Shown: positions 16,780-25,650, numbered from the stretch's first letter. The stretch: DNA of 30,727 nt from Trebonia sp035571275 (GCA_035571275.1 DATMKQ010000399.1:1-30727); one strand, 5' to 3'. Program-made: numbers and translations. The notes: generated from the letters alone by a model not told the origin.

Positions 16780-19052
16780 CCGGCGTCGGGATAGCCGTCG
16801 ATGTTGGCGGTACGACGACCAGAGTCGCGCTCGAAGCGGCAGGCAGCCTGGTCGGCGACGTCCTGCGGTTCGGCACGCCAAGCCCGCGCAGCTGCGCCGG
16901 CATGACGCCTGGCCAAGCCGCGAGCACTTTTTGTGATCGACTTGCCGCGGAAATCGAGCGAATCAGGCTCGCCCGGCCGGACAGTCGCGGCGTGGCCCTC
17001 GCGATCGGCGCTGTCGTCGGTACCGACGGCGTGCTCAGGAACGCGAGCACATTGTGGCTTGCTCCGCTGACCGGGCTCGATATCCGCGGTGAACTCCTCC
17101 GCCGCATGCCGTGGGCCGAGGTGCTCGTGCTCAACGATGTGTCCGCGGCGGCCTGGCATTACCGCGCACATGGGCGATTCGCGATTGTCACGGTGAGCAC
17201 CGGCGTCGCGATCAAGGTCTTTGACGTCAGCGCATCAGGCGCCGGCGGGCTGGTCCTCGACCCGGATGGACTCGGCGGCGAGAGCGGGCACACCCCCGCG
17301 GGCCCGCCGCGTCCCGGCATCCTGCCTGACGGCGCGCCGGCCACACGCCGACTCGGGCGTGCCGCCGCCGCGGGGGATGCCGCAGCTCGGGCGGCGCTCG
17401 ACGCGATGGATCTGCCGTGGTGCGAATGCGGTGCCGTCGCCGACCTGTGCTCGTACGCGTCCGGCCCGGCAGTCGCACGCGCCGCCATTCGGACCGCCAG
17501 GCTGGACCCGCGAGGCTTCGCGGCTTCCGCGCTCTGCCGTCTCGCCGATGGTGACCCGGAGCGCGTTAACACCAGGCTCATCGCGTCTGCGGCACGGGAA
17601 GATGACTTGTTCACCAACGGTGTGCTGGCCGCCGCCGTCCGCCCGCTCGCGGTGCGGATACTGGCCCTCGCTGCTGACCTCGGGCTACGCAAGGTTGTCG
17701 TCGTGGGTGGATTCGCGCACGGCGTGGGCGGTCCGTGGCTGGCCGCCCTGCGCAGTGCCATCAGGGACGCCAGCGTGGATGCGGGCTGGTTCACCGGCTG
17801 GGGTGATGCTGATTTCGACGACCTCCTGGTCTTTCCTGACGATCAGGACATCTCCCCGCTCAGCGGCATTGCCGCTTATGCACACGCCAGGCGCGACGTG
17901 ACCCGCGAGACGGTCAAGCCTGTGGGCAGCGGGACGCTCACCGTCCGCAGCTGCTCGCGCCCCCTATGCGGCCGCGAACAGTTCGCCGTCGAGGTGGCGT
18001 TCGCCGGGATCTGCAGCACGGACCTGCAGATCCTGAGAGGCGAGCGCGCCTGCGAGCCAGGCGTGCCTGGCCACGAGTGCGTCGGGCGCGTCACTGAGGT
18101 CGGCGCCGCGGTGGCCGGCTCTCTCGCGGTCGGGGACGTCGTGGGCCTGAACCCGAACGGCGCGGAGGACGGCTACGGCAAGCTCGGCCACGACGTGCCG
18201 GGGGTGTTCCGCGACGTCTTCATCGGCGATCTCGGGCTTATCGCCAGGGGACAGGTGATCAAGCTGCCCGAAGCGGGCCGCAGCGAATGGGTGCTGCTCG
18301 AACTGCTGGCCGGCGTGATCCGGGCTCAGGACGCGCTTGGCGATCTGGCCGGCCGCTCCTTGCTGGTCCTGGGTGCGGGTGTGGCGGGGATGCTCCACGT
18401 GATGCTCGCACGCCTCAGGAACGCCTCCACTGTCCTGGTCGCGACCAGGACCAGGCGGCGCATTGACGACGCCGTCAGGCGCGGAATCGTCGCCCCGGAT
18501 GAGACGCTTCCCTGGGGAAGCGGCCTCGCCGCCGCTGTCCGCGCCCGCACCGATGACCGCGGCGCCGACGCCGCGGTCATCGCGCTGGCAGGGGCGGCAG
18601 GTCCGGACGCGGCGGCCTGGCTATGGCCCGCTCTCGCGCCCGATGCCGTCGTACACCTGTTCGGCGGTTTCCCCTCGGGGAGCGTGCTGCGACTTGGGAA
18701 CGGCGGGACAGTGAATGCCACCGCCATCCGCTCGGCCGCCGCGCGGCAGGAGGCTGTCAGTCCGTCCGGCGTGCCTGTGGTGCTGTGCGGGACGCGCGGG
18801 GGCCGTCACAGCGACCTGGTCGCCGCCCGCGACCTGTGTACCGCTCCGGAACCTGCGCTGGACCTGGGACGCCTGGTTAGTCACGTGATAACGCTCGATG
18901 CGCTGCCCACGACGGCGACGGAGCTGGCCGCGAACGGGACCATCGGTGGTGCCCCGGCCTGGCGCGCCGTCATCGACATGAGGCGCCCGGGGCCGTACGC
19001 CGGGCCGGTGACCGGCCGGCCGCCCGCGCTCGCCGGAGAGTCACCGCCATGA
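16776..19052 (+). CDS. Fusion of a ROK-family sugar/cyclitol kinase and a zinc-dependent medium-chain dehydrogenase
   Basis: 758 residues; ATG 16776 overlaps the cyclase stop (ATGA). Residues 1-~370 are a ROK kinase: phosphate loop D9VGGTTTR, catalytic D121 (LNDVSAAAWH), GGESGHTP, and a variant zinc motif C216ECGAVADLC where ROK proteins have CxCGxxGCxE. Residues ~385-745 are a medium-chain dehydrogenase: C413 (GICSTD), H433-E434 (GHECVG) and E509 as the catalytic-zinc set, and a Rossmann loop LGAGVAG near 531-537. The four-Cys structural-zinc lobe is missing. In the validamycin and acarbose pathways a glucokinase-like C7-cyclitol kinase (ValC, AcbM) and dehydrogenases are separate proteins. 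Here both activities are one polypeptide, with no stop or frame change between them. It probably phosphorylates and oxidises or reduces the cyclase product; the order is unknown. Confidence 0.87.
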   Translation: MTGVGIAVDVGGTTTRVALEAAGSLVGDVLRFGTPSPRSCAGMTPGQAASTFCDRLAAEIERIRLARPDSRGVALAIGAVVGTDGVLRNASTLWLAPLTGLDIRGELLRRMPWAEVLVLNDVSAAAWHYRAHGRFAIVTVSTGVAIKVFDVSASGAGGLVLDPDGLGGESGHTPAGPPRPGILPDGAPATRRLGRAAAAGDAAARAALDAMDLPWCECGAVADLCSYASGPAVARAAIRTARLDPRGFAASALCRLADGDPERVNTRLIASAAREDDLFTNGVLAAAVRPLAVRILALAADLGLRKVVVVGGFAHGVGGPWLAALRSAIRDASVDAGWFTGWGDADFDDLLVFPDDQDISPLSGIAAYAHARRDVTRETVKPVGSGTLTVRSCSRPLCGREQFAVEVAFAGICSTDLQILRGERACEPGVPGHECVGRVTEVGAAVAGSLAVGDVVGLNPNGAEDGYGKLGHDVPGVFRDVFIGDLGLIARGQVIKLPEAGRSEWVLLELLAGVIRAQDALGDLAGRSLLVLGAGVAGMLHVMLARLRNASTVLVATRTRRRIDDAVRRGIVAPDETLPWGSGLAAAVRARTDDRGADAAVIALAGAAGPDAAAWLWPALAPDAVVHLFGGFPSGSVLRLGNGGTVNATAIRSAAARQEAVSPSGVPVVLCGTRGGRHSDLVAARDLCTAPEPALDLGRLVSHVITLDALPTTATELAANGTIGGAPAWRAVIDMRRPGPYAGPVTGRPPALAGESPP

Positions 19053-20506
19053 CGGCGCCAGCAACGAGGCCGGGCGCCGCACCCGGAATTGCGGCAAGAC
19101 AGTCGGCAGGTGAGTGGCTGCCAGCATCACCGGCGGATCTGTTCGGCTTCGACCCGGCGGAGCCGCCGCGAGTGTCGATGCGTTCGCAAGCGCCCCTAGG
19201 CGTCACCCTGGTCGTGCCGACGTGCACGGACCCAACCGGGGCGCGGGCTGCCAGCATGCTCGCGGCCTTGCAAACCGTCACCGCCTCAGCGCGGCTATCC
19301 GGGCTGCCCGTTGCGGTGATCGTGGCAGCGGACGGCCTGCCCGCCGACGATGTGACGGCAATCCGGTCGGCTACGGCCCGTCTCGGATGTGCGTGCGAGG
19401 TGACGACGACCGCCCCGATGCCAGCCGGGGCCACGCGATCGCCAGCACGGACCCGCAACCACGCTCTTGCCCTGCTAGCGTCGCTGCCCGCGTGCTCTCC
19501 GCTGCGTCAGCGCTATCTGCTGCTCCTCGACGACGACAGTGCCCTGCCGGCCGGCGGCGCTGAGGCACTGGTGTCGGTGCTTGAAGCGGAGCCGACGGCG
19601 ATCGCGGCCTGCCCGGATATCGTGCCAGTGGCTGACTTGGGTTCCTGGCGCTCGCCTCCGCTGCCACGGCGGCCGGCCGGCACCCGTCTGCCAGGTCCGT
19701 GGCGTGACGGGTATTACGATCTGCTCAGCGTCACCTCCCACGGCAGCTTGGTCACCGGACGCATCGTGGGCTTGCTCGTGCGGATGGAGCCGGTACTCAG
19801 CTGGGTCGCAGGCGGCGGTCGCATGTTCTGCGCCACAACACCCCGGGCCAGCACCGAAGACATGCTGGCACTGGCCGCGCTCGCCAAGCTGGGTCCGGTC
19901 CTGAGCGTGCGCCAGGTGCAGGCAGCCGACCAGGCCAGGCAAACGCCAGCCGCCACCCGGGGACAGCAGCTGCGGTGGGGATACGATCACGCCTGGCTGG
20001 TCCGGGCGCTGGCATCGGTCGGTTTGCTTCCGCCTGGCGTCCGTGGCCTGGTCTGGCAGCAATCGCACGGCTGGCACGAGGTCCATGTCGACGCCAGCGA
20101 CCAAGACGGCCATGGCGCGATGGGTGTGCTGGTCAACCCGTCGCAGCTGGGCGTGCTCGCCGGGGTCCTTTCCGCCGTCGCGGCCGAGCCCGAGACCGCT
20201 GCCGCCGTAGCCGGCCAGGACGCTGGTGAGCTTGCCGTCGCGGCGGGCGCCCTGACCCGGGTCCTGCGCTGGTGGTCGACAGCGGCCGCAGCTGGCGAAT
20301 GGCGCCACCGGCCGGACCTGCCTGGGCGGGTGCCTGACGACTGGGCCAGCCTGCGCGACGGGCTGGACAGCCAGCTCGCCCATGTCGCGGGCAACGCTGT
20401 TGGCAGCCGGCGCTCGGGCCTGAGCAGTTCAGGAATCCCGCGGCATCTGCTTTTCGGTATCCGGCAGCGCGCCGCGGGTCCCGTCCGGACCAGGGACGCG
20501 ACCTGA
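19049..20506 (+). CDS. GT-A-type glycosyltransferase
   Basis: 485 residues; ATG 19049 overlaps the previous stop (ATGA). Residues ~50-300 show a GT-A nucleotide-sugar fold: VTLVVPTCTDP, AVIVAADGLPADDV, the acceptor-side helix TRSPARTRNHALALLAS, and YLLLLDDDSALP, whose DDD serves as the metal-binding DxD. It is then followed by AACPDIVPV, RIVGLLVRMEP and ASTEDMLALAAL (candidate catalytic acid). The last ~150 residues are mostly helical and unassigned. No signal peptide or membrane helix is seen, so it acts in the cytoplasm. Similarity to standard GT2 proteins is partial, so the family assignment is tentative. It probably attaches a sugar to the cyclitol or joins two pseudosugar units. Confidence 0.7.
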   Translation: MTAPATRPGAAPGIAARQSAGEWLPASPADLFGFDPAEPPRVSMRSQAPLGVTLVVPTCTDPTGARAASMLAALQTVTASARLSGLPVAVIVAADGLPADDVTAIRSATARLGCACEVTTTAPMPAGATRSPARTRNHALALLASLPACSPLRQRYLLLLDDDSALPAGGAEALVSVLEAEPTAIAACPDIVPVADLGSWRSPPLPRRPAGTRLPGPWRDGYYDLLSVTSHGSLVTGRIVGLLVRMEPVLSWVAGGGRMFCATTPRASTEDMLALAALAKLGPVLSVRQVQAADQARQTPAATRGQQLRWGYDHAWLVRALASVGLLPPGVRGLVWQQSHGWHEVHVDASDQDGHGAMGVLVNPSQLGVLAGVLSAVAAEPETAAAVAGQDAGELAVAAGALTRVLRWWSTAAAAGEWRHRPDLPGRVPDDWASLRDGLDSQLAHVAGNAVGSRRSGLSSSGIPRHLLFGIRQRAAGPVRTRDAT

Positions 20507-21174
20507 TGGACACCCGGCGCGTAGTGCTTCTCGACGTGGACGGCGTGCTCCTCGATTCGACGGCCGCGCATCAGTCGGTGTGGCGCCAATGGGCGCGCTC
20601 TCACGGACTGCACGTCGCAACGGTGCTGGCGGCCTGCGCGGGACGGCGTCCGGAGGACACAGTCCGTGAGGTGGCTCCGCATCTAAACCCGGATACCGAA
20701 CGGCAGGCGCTTGACACGCTGACCCGAAGCTGTCAGGTCGCCGTGCCCGCCGTCCCAGGTGCGGACAGCCTGCTCGGCTCGCTGCCCGCCGATCGGTGGG
20801 CGATCGTCAGCTCGGGCTCGGCCTGGTACGTGCGAGAAATGTTCGGCCGCGTGGGGCTTCCGCTGCCCCCGGTCCAGGTTTACGGCGAGGATGTGGCGAG
20901 GTGCAAACCCGCCCCGGACGGTTACCTGCTCGCGTCCCGCGAGCTTGGCGTCGATCCCCGCCACTGCGTGGTCGTTGAGGACTCGCCCGCGGGCGTACTG
21001 GCTGGCAAGGCGGCCGGCTGCGCCGTCATCGCCGTCGGTACCGAGCATCCCGTCAGCGCACTGCGGGCGGCCGACGTTCACGTCGAGGCCCTGCCGGCTG
21101 CCGCGAGCCTGGTCCACGCGTGGCTCAGGGACGAGTGGCACCCCCCTGCCCGCGAGCCAAGAAACTGCCACTAG
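20506..21174 (+). CDS. HAD-superfamily phosphatase / beta-phosphoglucomutase-like protein
   Basis: 222 residues; ATG 20506 shares one base with the previous stop (TGATG). All four HAD motifs are visible: D10VD12GVLLDS (nucleophile and acid/base), IVSSGS (motif II), CKPAPDGYL (motif III Lys) and VVVEDSPAG (motif IV acids). The helical cap between motifs I and II (residues ~17-85) is of the beta-phosphoglucomutase type. In the cluster it most likely removes the phosphate from a cyclitol or pseudosugar phosphate, or moves it by mutase action. Both uses are known in this subfamily and the motifs do not separate them. Confidence 0.9.
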   Translation: MDTRRVVLLDVDGVLLDSTAAHQSVWRQWARSHGLHVATVLAACAGRRPEDTVREVAPHLNPDTERQALDTLTRSCQVAVPAVPGADSLLGSLPADRWAIVSSGSAWYVREMFGRVGLPLPPVQVYGEDVARCKPAPDGYLLASRELGVDPRHCVVVEDSPAGVLAGKAAGCAVIAVGTEHPVSALRAADVHVEALPAAASLVHAWLRDEWHPPAREPRNCH

Positions 21175-21187
21175 CGGAGGTCCTTTC

Positions 21188-21925
21188 ATGCCAACAGAAT
21201 GCCGCGACCTGAACGGAACGGTCGTCGCCGTCACCGGAGCGAGTTCCGGCATCGGGGCCGCGACGGCTCGGTTGCTCATCGACGCCGGGGCCAAGGTATC
21301 GGTGCAAGGGCGGCGGGCCCGCCAACTGCAGGAGCTGGTCTGCGAATACGGCGACAAGGAGGTGCTCGCGGTCCCCGGCGACGTGCGGGAGGCGGAGAGC
21401 GCCACCCGTCTGGTCGGTGCGTCAGCCGGTCACTTTGGCCGCCTGGACAGCATCGTGATCAACGCCGGAATCGGCCGGTACGGCGGCATCCTGGACGGTA
21501 CCGACGACGAGCTGCGAGCCATGCTCCGCACCAACGTCGAGGGCACGTTGTGGGCGGTACGGGCGGCAGTCCGGCAGTTTCGTGACCAGGCCGACGGTGG
21601 TGACATCGTGATCATCGCTTCGGTCGCGGGGTTGCGAGGCGGCGCGAAAGAAGCGGTCTACGCCGCGACCAAGTTCGCTCAGGTCGGGCTGGCGGGGTCA
21701 CTCGACCGCGAAGTACGCCCCGACGGCATCCGGGTGACCGTGATCTGTCCCGCCGCGGTGCACACCGAGTTCGCCATCGGAAACGGCCGGACTGACGGGG
21801 ACCCCGTCTTGGACACCTACTTGCGGCCATCAGATATCGGAGCAGCGGTCCTGACCGTGCTGCGGCAGCCTCGGCGCATGCGCACGACGCAATGGTCGAT
21901 GTACAGCATGGTCCAGGGAAGCTAA
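21188..21925 (+). CDS. Short-chain dehydrogenase/reductase (classical SDR)
   Basis: 245 residues; ATG 21188 has GGAGG at 21176-21180. It shows the cofactor loop TGASSGIG (16-23), QGRRARQL after strand 2 (arginines suggest NADP(H)), DVRE, INAGIGRYG, catalytic S145, Y158 and K162 (YAATK), and CPAAVHTEFA after the active site. Length is standard. It ends the first coupled run of the cluster and probably oxidises or reduces a ring or side-chain hydroxyl of the cyclitol. It is followed by a short gap and the end of the opposite-strand SIS gene. Confidence 0.92.
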   Translation: MPTECRDLNGTVVAVTGASSGIGAATARLLIDAGAKVSVQGRRARQLQELVCEYGDKEVLAVPGDVREAESATRLVGASAGHFGRLDSIVINAGIGRYGGILDGTDDELRAMLRTNVEGTLWAVRAAVRQFRDQADGGDIVIIASVAGLRGGAKEAVYAATKFAQVGLAGSLDREVRPDGIRVTVICPAAVHTEFAIGNGRTDGDPVLDTYLRPSDIGAAVLTVLRQPRRMRTTQWSMYSMVQGS

Positions 21926-21952
21926 GGAACTGGCGCGTTTCCGCCGCGCTAT

Positions 21953-22489
21953 TCAGGCGCCTTGCTTAACCGTGTCCGCTTGCCTGATCGCGTCACCGAG
22001 CGCGCCGTGCGGATGGCCGATCCGCAAGCATACACGGCGTTCCGCCGCGGTTGTCGCTCGCGCTATAAGCGAATAACCAACCCTGAGGGTCTCCATGACT
22101 GACTCCGCGGGAACACCGGTCAACAGCGTATCCGCGATGGGCTCACATTCAATGAGGTGATCAGGAAAGCAGGGCAACAGGCCAGACCTTGGCCCGGTTA
22201 TTAGTACCGTGGCGGCATCCGTACGTGAGATGACCTCAACGACCGACTGCGAACGGCCGCTCCAGGAAACAGCGATAAGCGCATCCTCGGCGCGTAGCGA
22301 GCTCAGTTCGCCGTGCAGCAGATCTTCGGCGTGTACATACCTAGCTGACAGGCCACACGTAGCGGCAGTGGCCGCCAGGAGCCTGGCCGCATAACCCGAT
22401 TTGCCAACGCCAGTCCACACGGAAATGCATTCGCGAACCACCAGTTCGGGCTTTTCTTTAATATGCGTCATGTCGTTATCATGCGTCAT
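21953..22489 (-). CDS. SIS-domain sugar-phosphate isomerase, KdsD-like, without CBS domains
   Basis: 178 residues. The single SIS domain has VWTGVGKSGYAARLLAATAATCGLSARYVHAEDLLHGELSSLR, IAVSWSGRSQSV (the Ser-rich phosphate loop) and near the end HPHGALGDAI, the counterpart of KdsD's HPGGALG. KdsD interconverts ribulose 5-phosphate and arabinose 5-phosphate; here it more likely acts on a ketose phosphate entering or leaving the cyclitol route. The start is either ATG 22489 or 22471. The two lie inside a duplicated ATGACGCAT (MTHDNDMTH), and neither has a good ribosome site. It is the only gene of the cluster on the minus strand, placed between the two plus-strand runs, so it must have its own promoter in 22490-22729. 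Confidence 0.82.
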   Translation of the reverse strand: MTHDNDMTHIKEKPELVVRECISVWTGVGKSGYAARLLAATAATCGLSARYVHAEDLLHGELSSLRAEDALIAVSWSGRSQSVVEVISRTDAATVLITGPRSGLLPCFPDHLIECEPIADTLLTGVPAESVMETLRVGYSLIARATTAAERRVCLRIGHPHGALGDAIRQADTVKQGA

Positions 22490-22729
22490 GGACCCGCCAG
22501 CTGAGATGTCCCCGGGGCGGGGCTCGCTGGAGCCTACGACGCACCACGGACAGTGTCAACACCCAGCCTTCCGCTGATAGCAGATGGCCACCCCCGAGAC
22601 GGTGATCGGATGGAAATTTCAAGGCGCTTCGATCGGCGCGGTCGCGCGGACCGGCCACGCCGAAACAACGGTTGGGTCCAGGCCCGTCTTTACTTGACTG
22701 CGCGCGCCCCCGTTGCCCATCCTGAGCCC

Positions 22730-24202
22730 ATGGCAGAAGAATCCGTGACCTGTATCCTGCAGACCGACGGCGACGAGATCACCGACGGCGGGTTGCCTGT
22801 GCGGCTGCGCGGGATCGGCATCGCCGGATGGCTCAATATGGAGAACTGGATAACCGGATATCCAGGCCACGAGCAGGGACAGCGAGAGGCTGTGACCAGC
22901 GTGCTCGGCCGGGAGCGGGGCGATTTCTTCTTCGAGCGCTTCTGTACGCATTTCTTTGACGACCCCGATGCGGCGCTCATCGGGCGGCTGGGCTTCAACG
23001 TAGTGCGAATCCCTGTACACTACCGGCTCTTCGAGGACGACGACCGCCCTTTCGAGATCAAGGAGTCGGGATTCCGGCACCTTGACCGGGCAATCGCTGC
23101 GTGCGGGAATCACGGCATCCGGACGATTATCGACTTGCACTCGGTGCCCGGCTGGCAGAACCAGGACTGGCATTGCGACAACCCGACGCCCACGACGACT
23201 TTCTGGCAGCACCGGAATTTCCAGGACCGCGTGGTCAATCTATGGCGCGAGATCGCCACCCGCTACCGCCACGATGCCAGGATAGCCGCCTACAACCCAA
23301 TGAATGAGCCGGCCGATCCGACCGGGACCGTCGTCGGGCCGTTCTTCCGCCGTCTGGTGGAACAGATCAGAGACGTGGACCCGGAACACATTATTATCCT
23401 TGAAGGCAACCGGTATTCTCACGAATTCGAAATGCTCGGTGCGTCACTGCCGAATGTGATCTACTCTTTTCATGACTATCCGCCGCCCGCCTTCATGCAA
23501 GATAGCCGCTATCCCGGCTACACGCACCTGACACAGTTCTGGGAATCGACCGACGGCGAGACACGCGAATATGGTGCCATGCGACCCGGCGATTCCAGGG
23601 ACCAGTACTTCGACAAGGCGGCGGTGGAGCGCGGGTTCTTCCAGCGCAGCGAGTACATGCGACGCACCAGGACACCTATCTTCGTCGGTGAATTCAACGT
23701 CGTTCTCACGGGCGATCCTGTGACCGAATCTGAGCGGCTCACCCTGCTCGGCGACCAGCTAGACATCTATTTCAAGAATTCGGCCAGCTGGGCCTACTGG
23801 CCATACAAGGACATCGGCATATGTGCGCCTGTCAATGTCGATCCGGACAGCTTGTGGATGCGGCGTATCCGGCCAGTGCTAGAGAAGAAGAAGCGTCTCG
23901 GGGTCGACGAGTGGGGCGGCAGGCGTGATCAGATCATGGCCGTAATGAGGCCTGTCGAGGAGCTGTTCGACCGCGAATTCCCTGACTTCCAGCCCTTCCC
24001 GTTCGGCCGCGACTTCCTCATCCGCCGGACGATACCCGAGATCCTCTTCGCCGGGGCGCTGCAGCCTGAGTTCGGCGAGCTCTTCAGGAACATGACGGAC
24101 GACGAGATCGACGACATGATGCGCTCATTCCGGCTAGAGAACTGCACGCTGCGGCAGCCGCTCGTTGACTTGCTGCAAGGGGCATGTACCCGGGAGCGGT
24201 GA
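22730..24202 (+). CDS. Glycoside hydrolase family 5-type (cellulase-like) protein, intracellular
   Basis: 490 residues from ATG 22730, where family similarity begins; the in-frame GTG 22553 or ATG 22610 would add an Arg-rich leader with no signal peptide. It is an (alpha/beta)8 barrel: VRLRGIGIAGWLNMENW, GFNVVRIPVHYRLF, IIDLHSVPGWQN, AAYNPMNEPA with acid/base E193, IYSFHDYPPP, PIFVGEFNV with nucleophile E321, and ASWAYWPYKDIG. These match the GH5 retaining pattern. No signal peptide or binding module is present, which is unusual because most GH5 enzymes are exported. A C-terminal helical tail of ~100 residues is extra. It may trim or transfer a glucosyl-type unit on a biosynthetic intermediate inside the cell. 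It is the first gene of the second coupled run. Confidence 0.85.
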   Translation: MAEESVTCILQTDGDEITDGGLPVRLRGIGIAGWLNMENWITGYPGHEQGQREAVTSVLGRERGDFFFERFCTHFFDDPDAALIGRLGFNVVRIPVHYRLFEDDDRPFEIKESGFRHLDRAIAACGNHGIRTIIDLHSVPGWQNQDWHCDNPTPTTTFWQHRNFQDRVVNLWREIATRYRHDARIAAYNPMNEPADPTGTVVGPFFRRLVEQIRDVDPEHIIILEGNRYSHEFEMLGASLPNVIYSFHDYPPPAFMQDSRYPGYTHLTQFWESTDGETREYGAMRPGDSRDQYFDKAAVERGFFQRSEYMRRTRTPIFVGEFNVVLTGDPVTESERLTLLGDQLDIYFKNSASWAYWPYKDIGICAPVNVDPDSLWMRRIRPVLEKKKRLGVDEWGGRRDQIMAVMRPVEELFDREFPDFQPFPFGRDFLIRRTIPEILFAGALQPEFGELFRNMTDDEIDDMMRSFRLENCTLRQPLVDLLQGACTRER

Positions 24203-25650
24203 TGGCCGGCGGCGCTGACGGGCTCTGGGAGGGGCTGGTTGCCGCGGCCCGGGGTGAGCCGTCATCGCCGATGGCCCGAGCCGCGCTGACACTGTCGGCC
24301 GACGACGGGCAGCCGTGCCTGGGCTGGGTCACACCCGTGCCCTGGAACGGAGTTGAGCAGCGACTCGCGCAGGCACAGTGGACGCCGCCAGGCCGCGACG
24401 GGCTGCTGATCGCCGCCACCGGCGGCTGGGCTTTCGCGGCGCGCGCAGTCGCCGAGAGTGCCGGTCCGCCGGGCCGGCTGACTGTGGCTGACACGCTCGA
24501 CGCGCCCTCGCTGGCCCGTGTCTTCGCCGCTGCCGCCTGCCGTCACGAGGCTGCCGCGATCACCATCTCGGCATCGGGGCAGACGTACGAGACGCGACTC
24601 CTCGCCCATGTGATCAGCCTGGCCTGGGGGTCCCGCGCGGGCATTCCGCACCCGATCTGTGCGGCCACGGTGCCAGGCGGGCTGTCACTCACACCCAAGA
24701 CGAGGGTGAACGCGCTGTTCGGAGCGCCCCTTTCTGTTCCGTTCGCGCTGGCCGGCGCCGCCATCGGGACGCGCCGTTTCCGCGCCGCTTACGCCTCCTT
24801 CGCCGAGATGGCATACGAAGTGGGTCGTCGTGCTGCCGCCCTGGCCCGCGCGATCCCCCTCGCTCTCGAGCTCAGGCTCGATGTCGTGCTGCCCGCGTGG
24901 GCCGGGGAAGGCATACGACTCTGGGCCTTGCAGGCACTGCGGCAGGGACTGGGGGGCAGGCCCCATCGTCCCATCTGGTCCGAAGTCAGGACGGATGGCG
25001 ATCGTACCTGTCCCGCCGCCGACCCGGCGGCACGGCGCCTGGACCTTGCCGGGGTGCTGCCCGCCGGGATGGTGGCCCCGGCCTGCGGCACCGCCGAGTC
25101 GCTGGCCGCCGCGATGACGGTCATGTACGCGACGGCCGTATTCACCGCCTGCCTGGGAATCCGTACGGGAATCGTGTTCACCAGCCACCCAGCGGTTCGC
25201 AAGTACAAGATGCTGCTGAACGCGCATCCGGAGTGCGCCGAGACGATGGTACACAGCGATGGCGTGACGCGCGCGGCGGCACAATGGCTGACCGCGCGGA
25301 CCGGACTGGCCGGTGCCCACCTCGTCTGGTACATCAGCGGTCCGCCCGGCGTAACCGCGACCCGGCTGACTGAACTAACCGGACTCCGGTGGGAGGTGCA
25401 CGCCGGTAGCCGGTGGAACCACCATTCCTACCAAGCGGTCCACGGCGAGAGCCGGCTCGGGGTCGTCGCGGTGGTGCACCAGGAGCCCCCGGTCGTGCGG
25501 ACAGGCGATGAAGCGCTCGGTGCCGCCCTGCGTGCCCTGAACCACCACCAGGCCAGCATTGCCCGTGCCACCTGCGCGTCGCTGGAAAACCGCGCGCTTC
25601 TCGTGCGGGTTGCGGGCGAAGGGATGCCAGCCGAAGGGATGGTTGCATGA
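24202..25650 (+). CDS. Phosphoglucose-isomerase-like (double SIS fold) protein with altered motifs
   Basis: 482 residues; ATG 24202 shares one base with the GH5 stop and has GGGAG before it. The order of elements follows glucose-6-phosphate isomerase. LLIAATGGWAFAARAV stands where PGI has IGIGGSxLGPxAV. AITISASGQTYETRLLA stands for VxSKSGTTxETL. NALFGAPLSVPFALAGAAIG stands for GGRFSxxSxVGL. GIVFTSHPAVRKYKMLLN and SRWNHHSYQAVHGE follow in the C-terminal half. The phosphate-loop residues are partly replaced (SGTT to SGQT) and the GGS motif is lost. It has PGI length but is probably not a housekeeping PGI. It could isomerise a heptose or keto-cyclitol phosphate, or be a non-catalytic paralogue. 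Confidence 0.68.
   Translation: MAGGADGLWEGLVAAARGEPSSPMARAALTLSADDGQPCLGWVTPVPWNGVEQRLAQAQWTPPGRDGLLIAATGGWAFAARAVAESAGPPGRLTVADTLDAPSLARVFAAAACRHEAAAITISASGQTYETRLLAHVISLAWGSRAGIPHPICAATVPGGLSLTPKTRVNALFGAPLSVPFALAGAAIGTRRFRAAYASFAEMAYEVGRRAAALARAIPLALELRLDVVLPAWAGEGIRLWALQALRQGLGGRPHRPIWSEVRTDGDRTCPAADPAARRLDLAGVLPAGMVAPACGTAESLAAAMTVMYATAVFTACLGIRTGIVFTSHPAVRKYKMLLNAHPECAETMVHSDGVTRAAAQWLTARTGLAGAHLVWYISGPPGVTATRLTELTGLRWEVHAGSRWNHHSYQAVHGESRLGVVAVVHQEPPVVRTGDEALGAALRALNHHQASIARATCASLENRALLVRVAGEGMPAEGMVA

Noticed and set aside
22553..22729. A longer GTG start for the GH5 gene.
   Set aside because: It adds an Arg-rich stretch with no similarity, no signal peptide and no ribosome site, so ATG 22730 is preferred though not proven.
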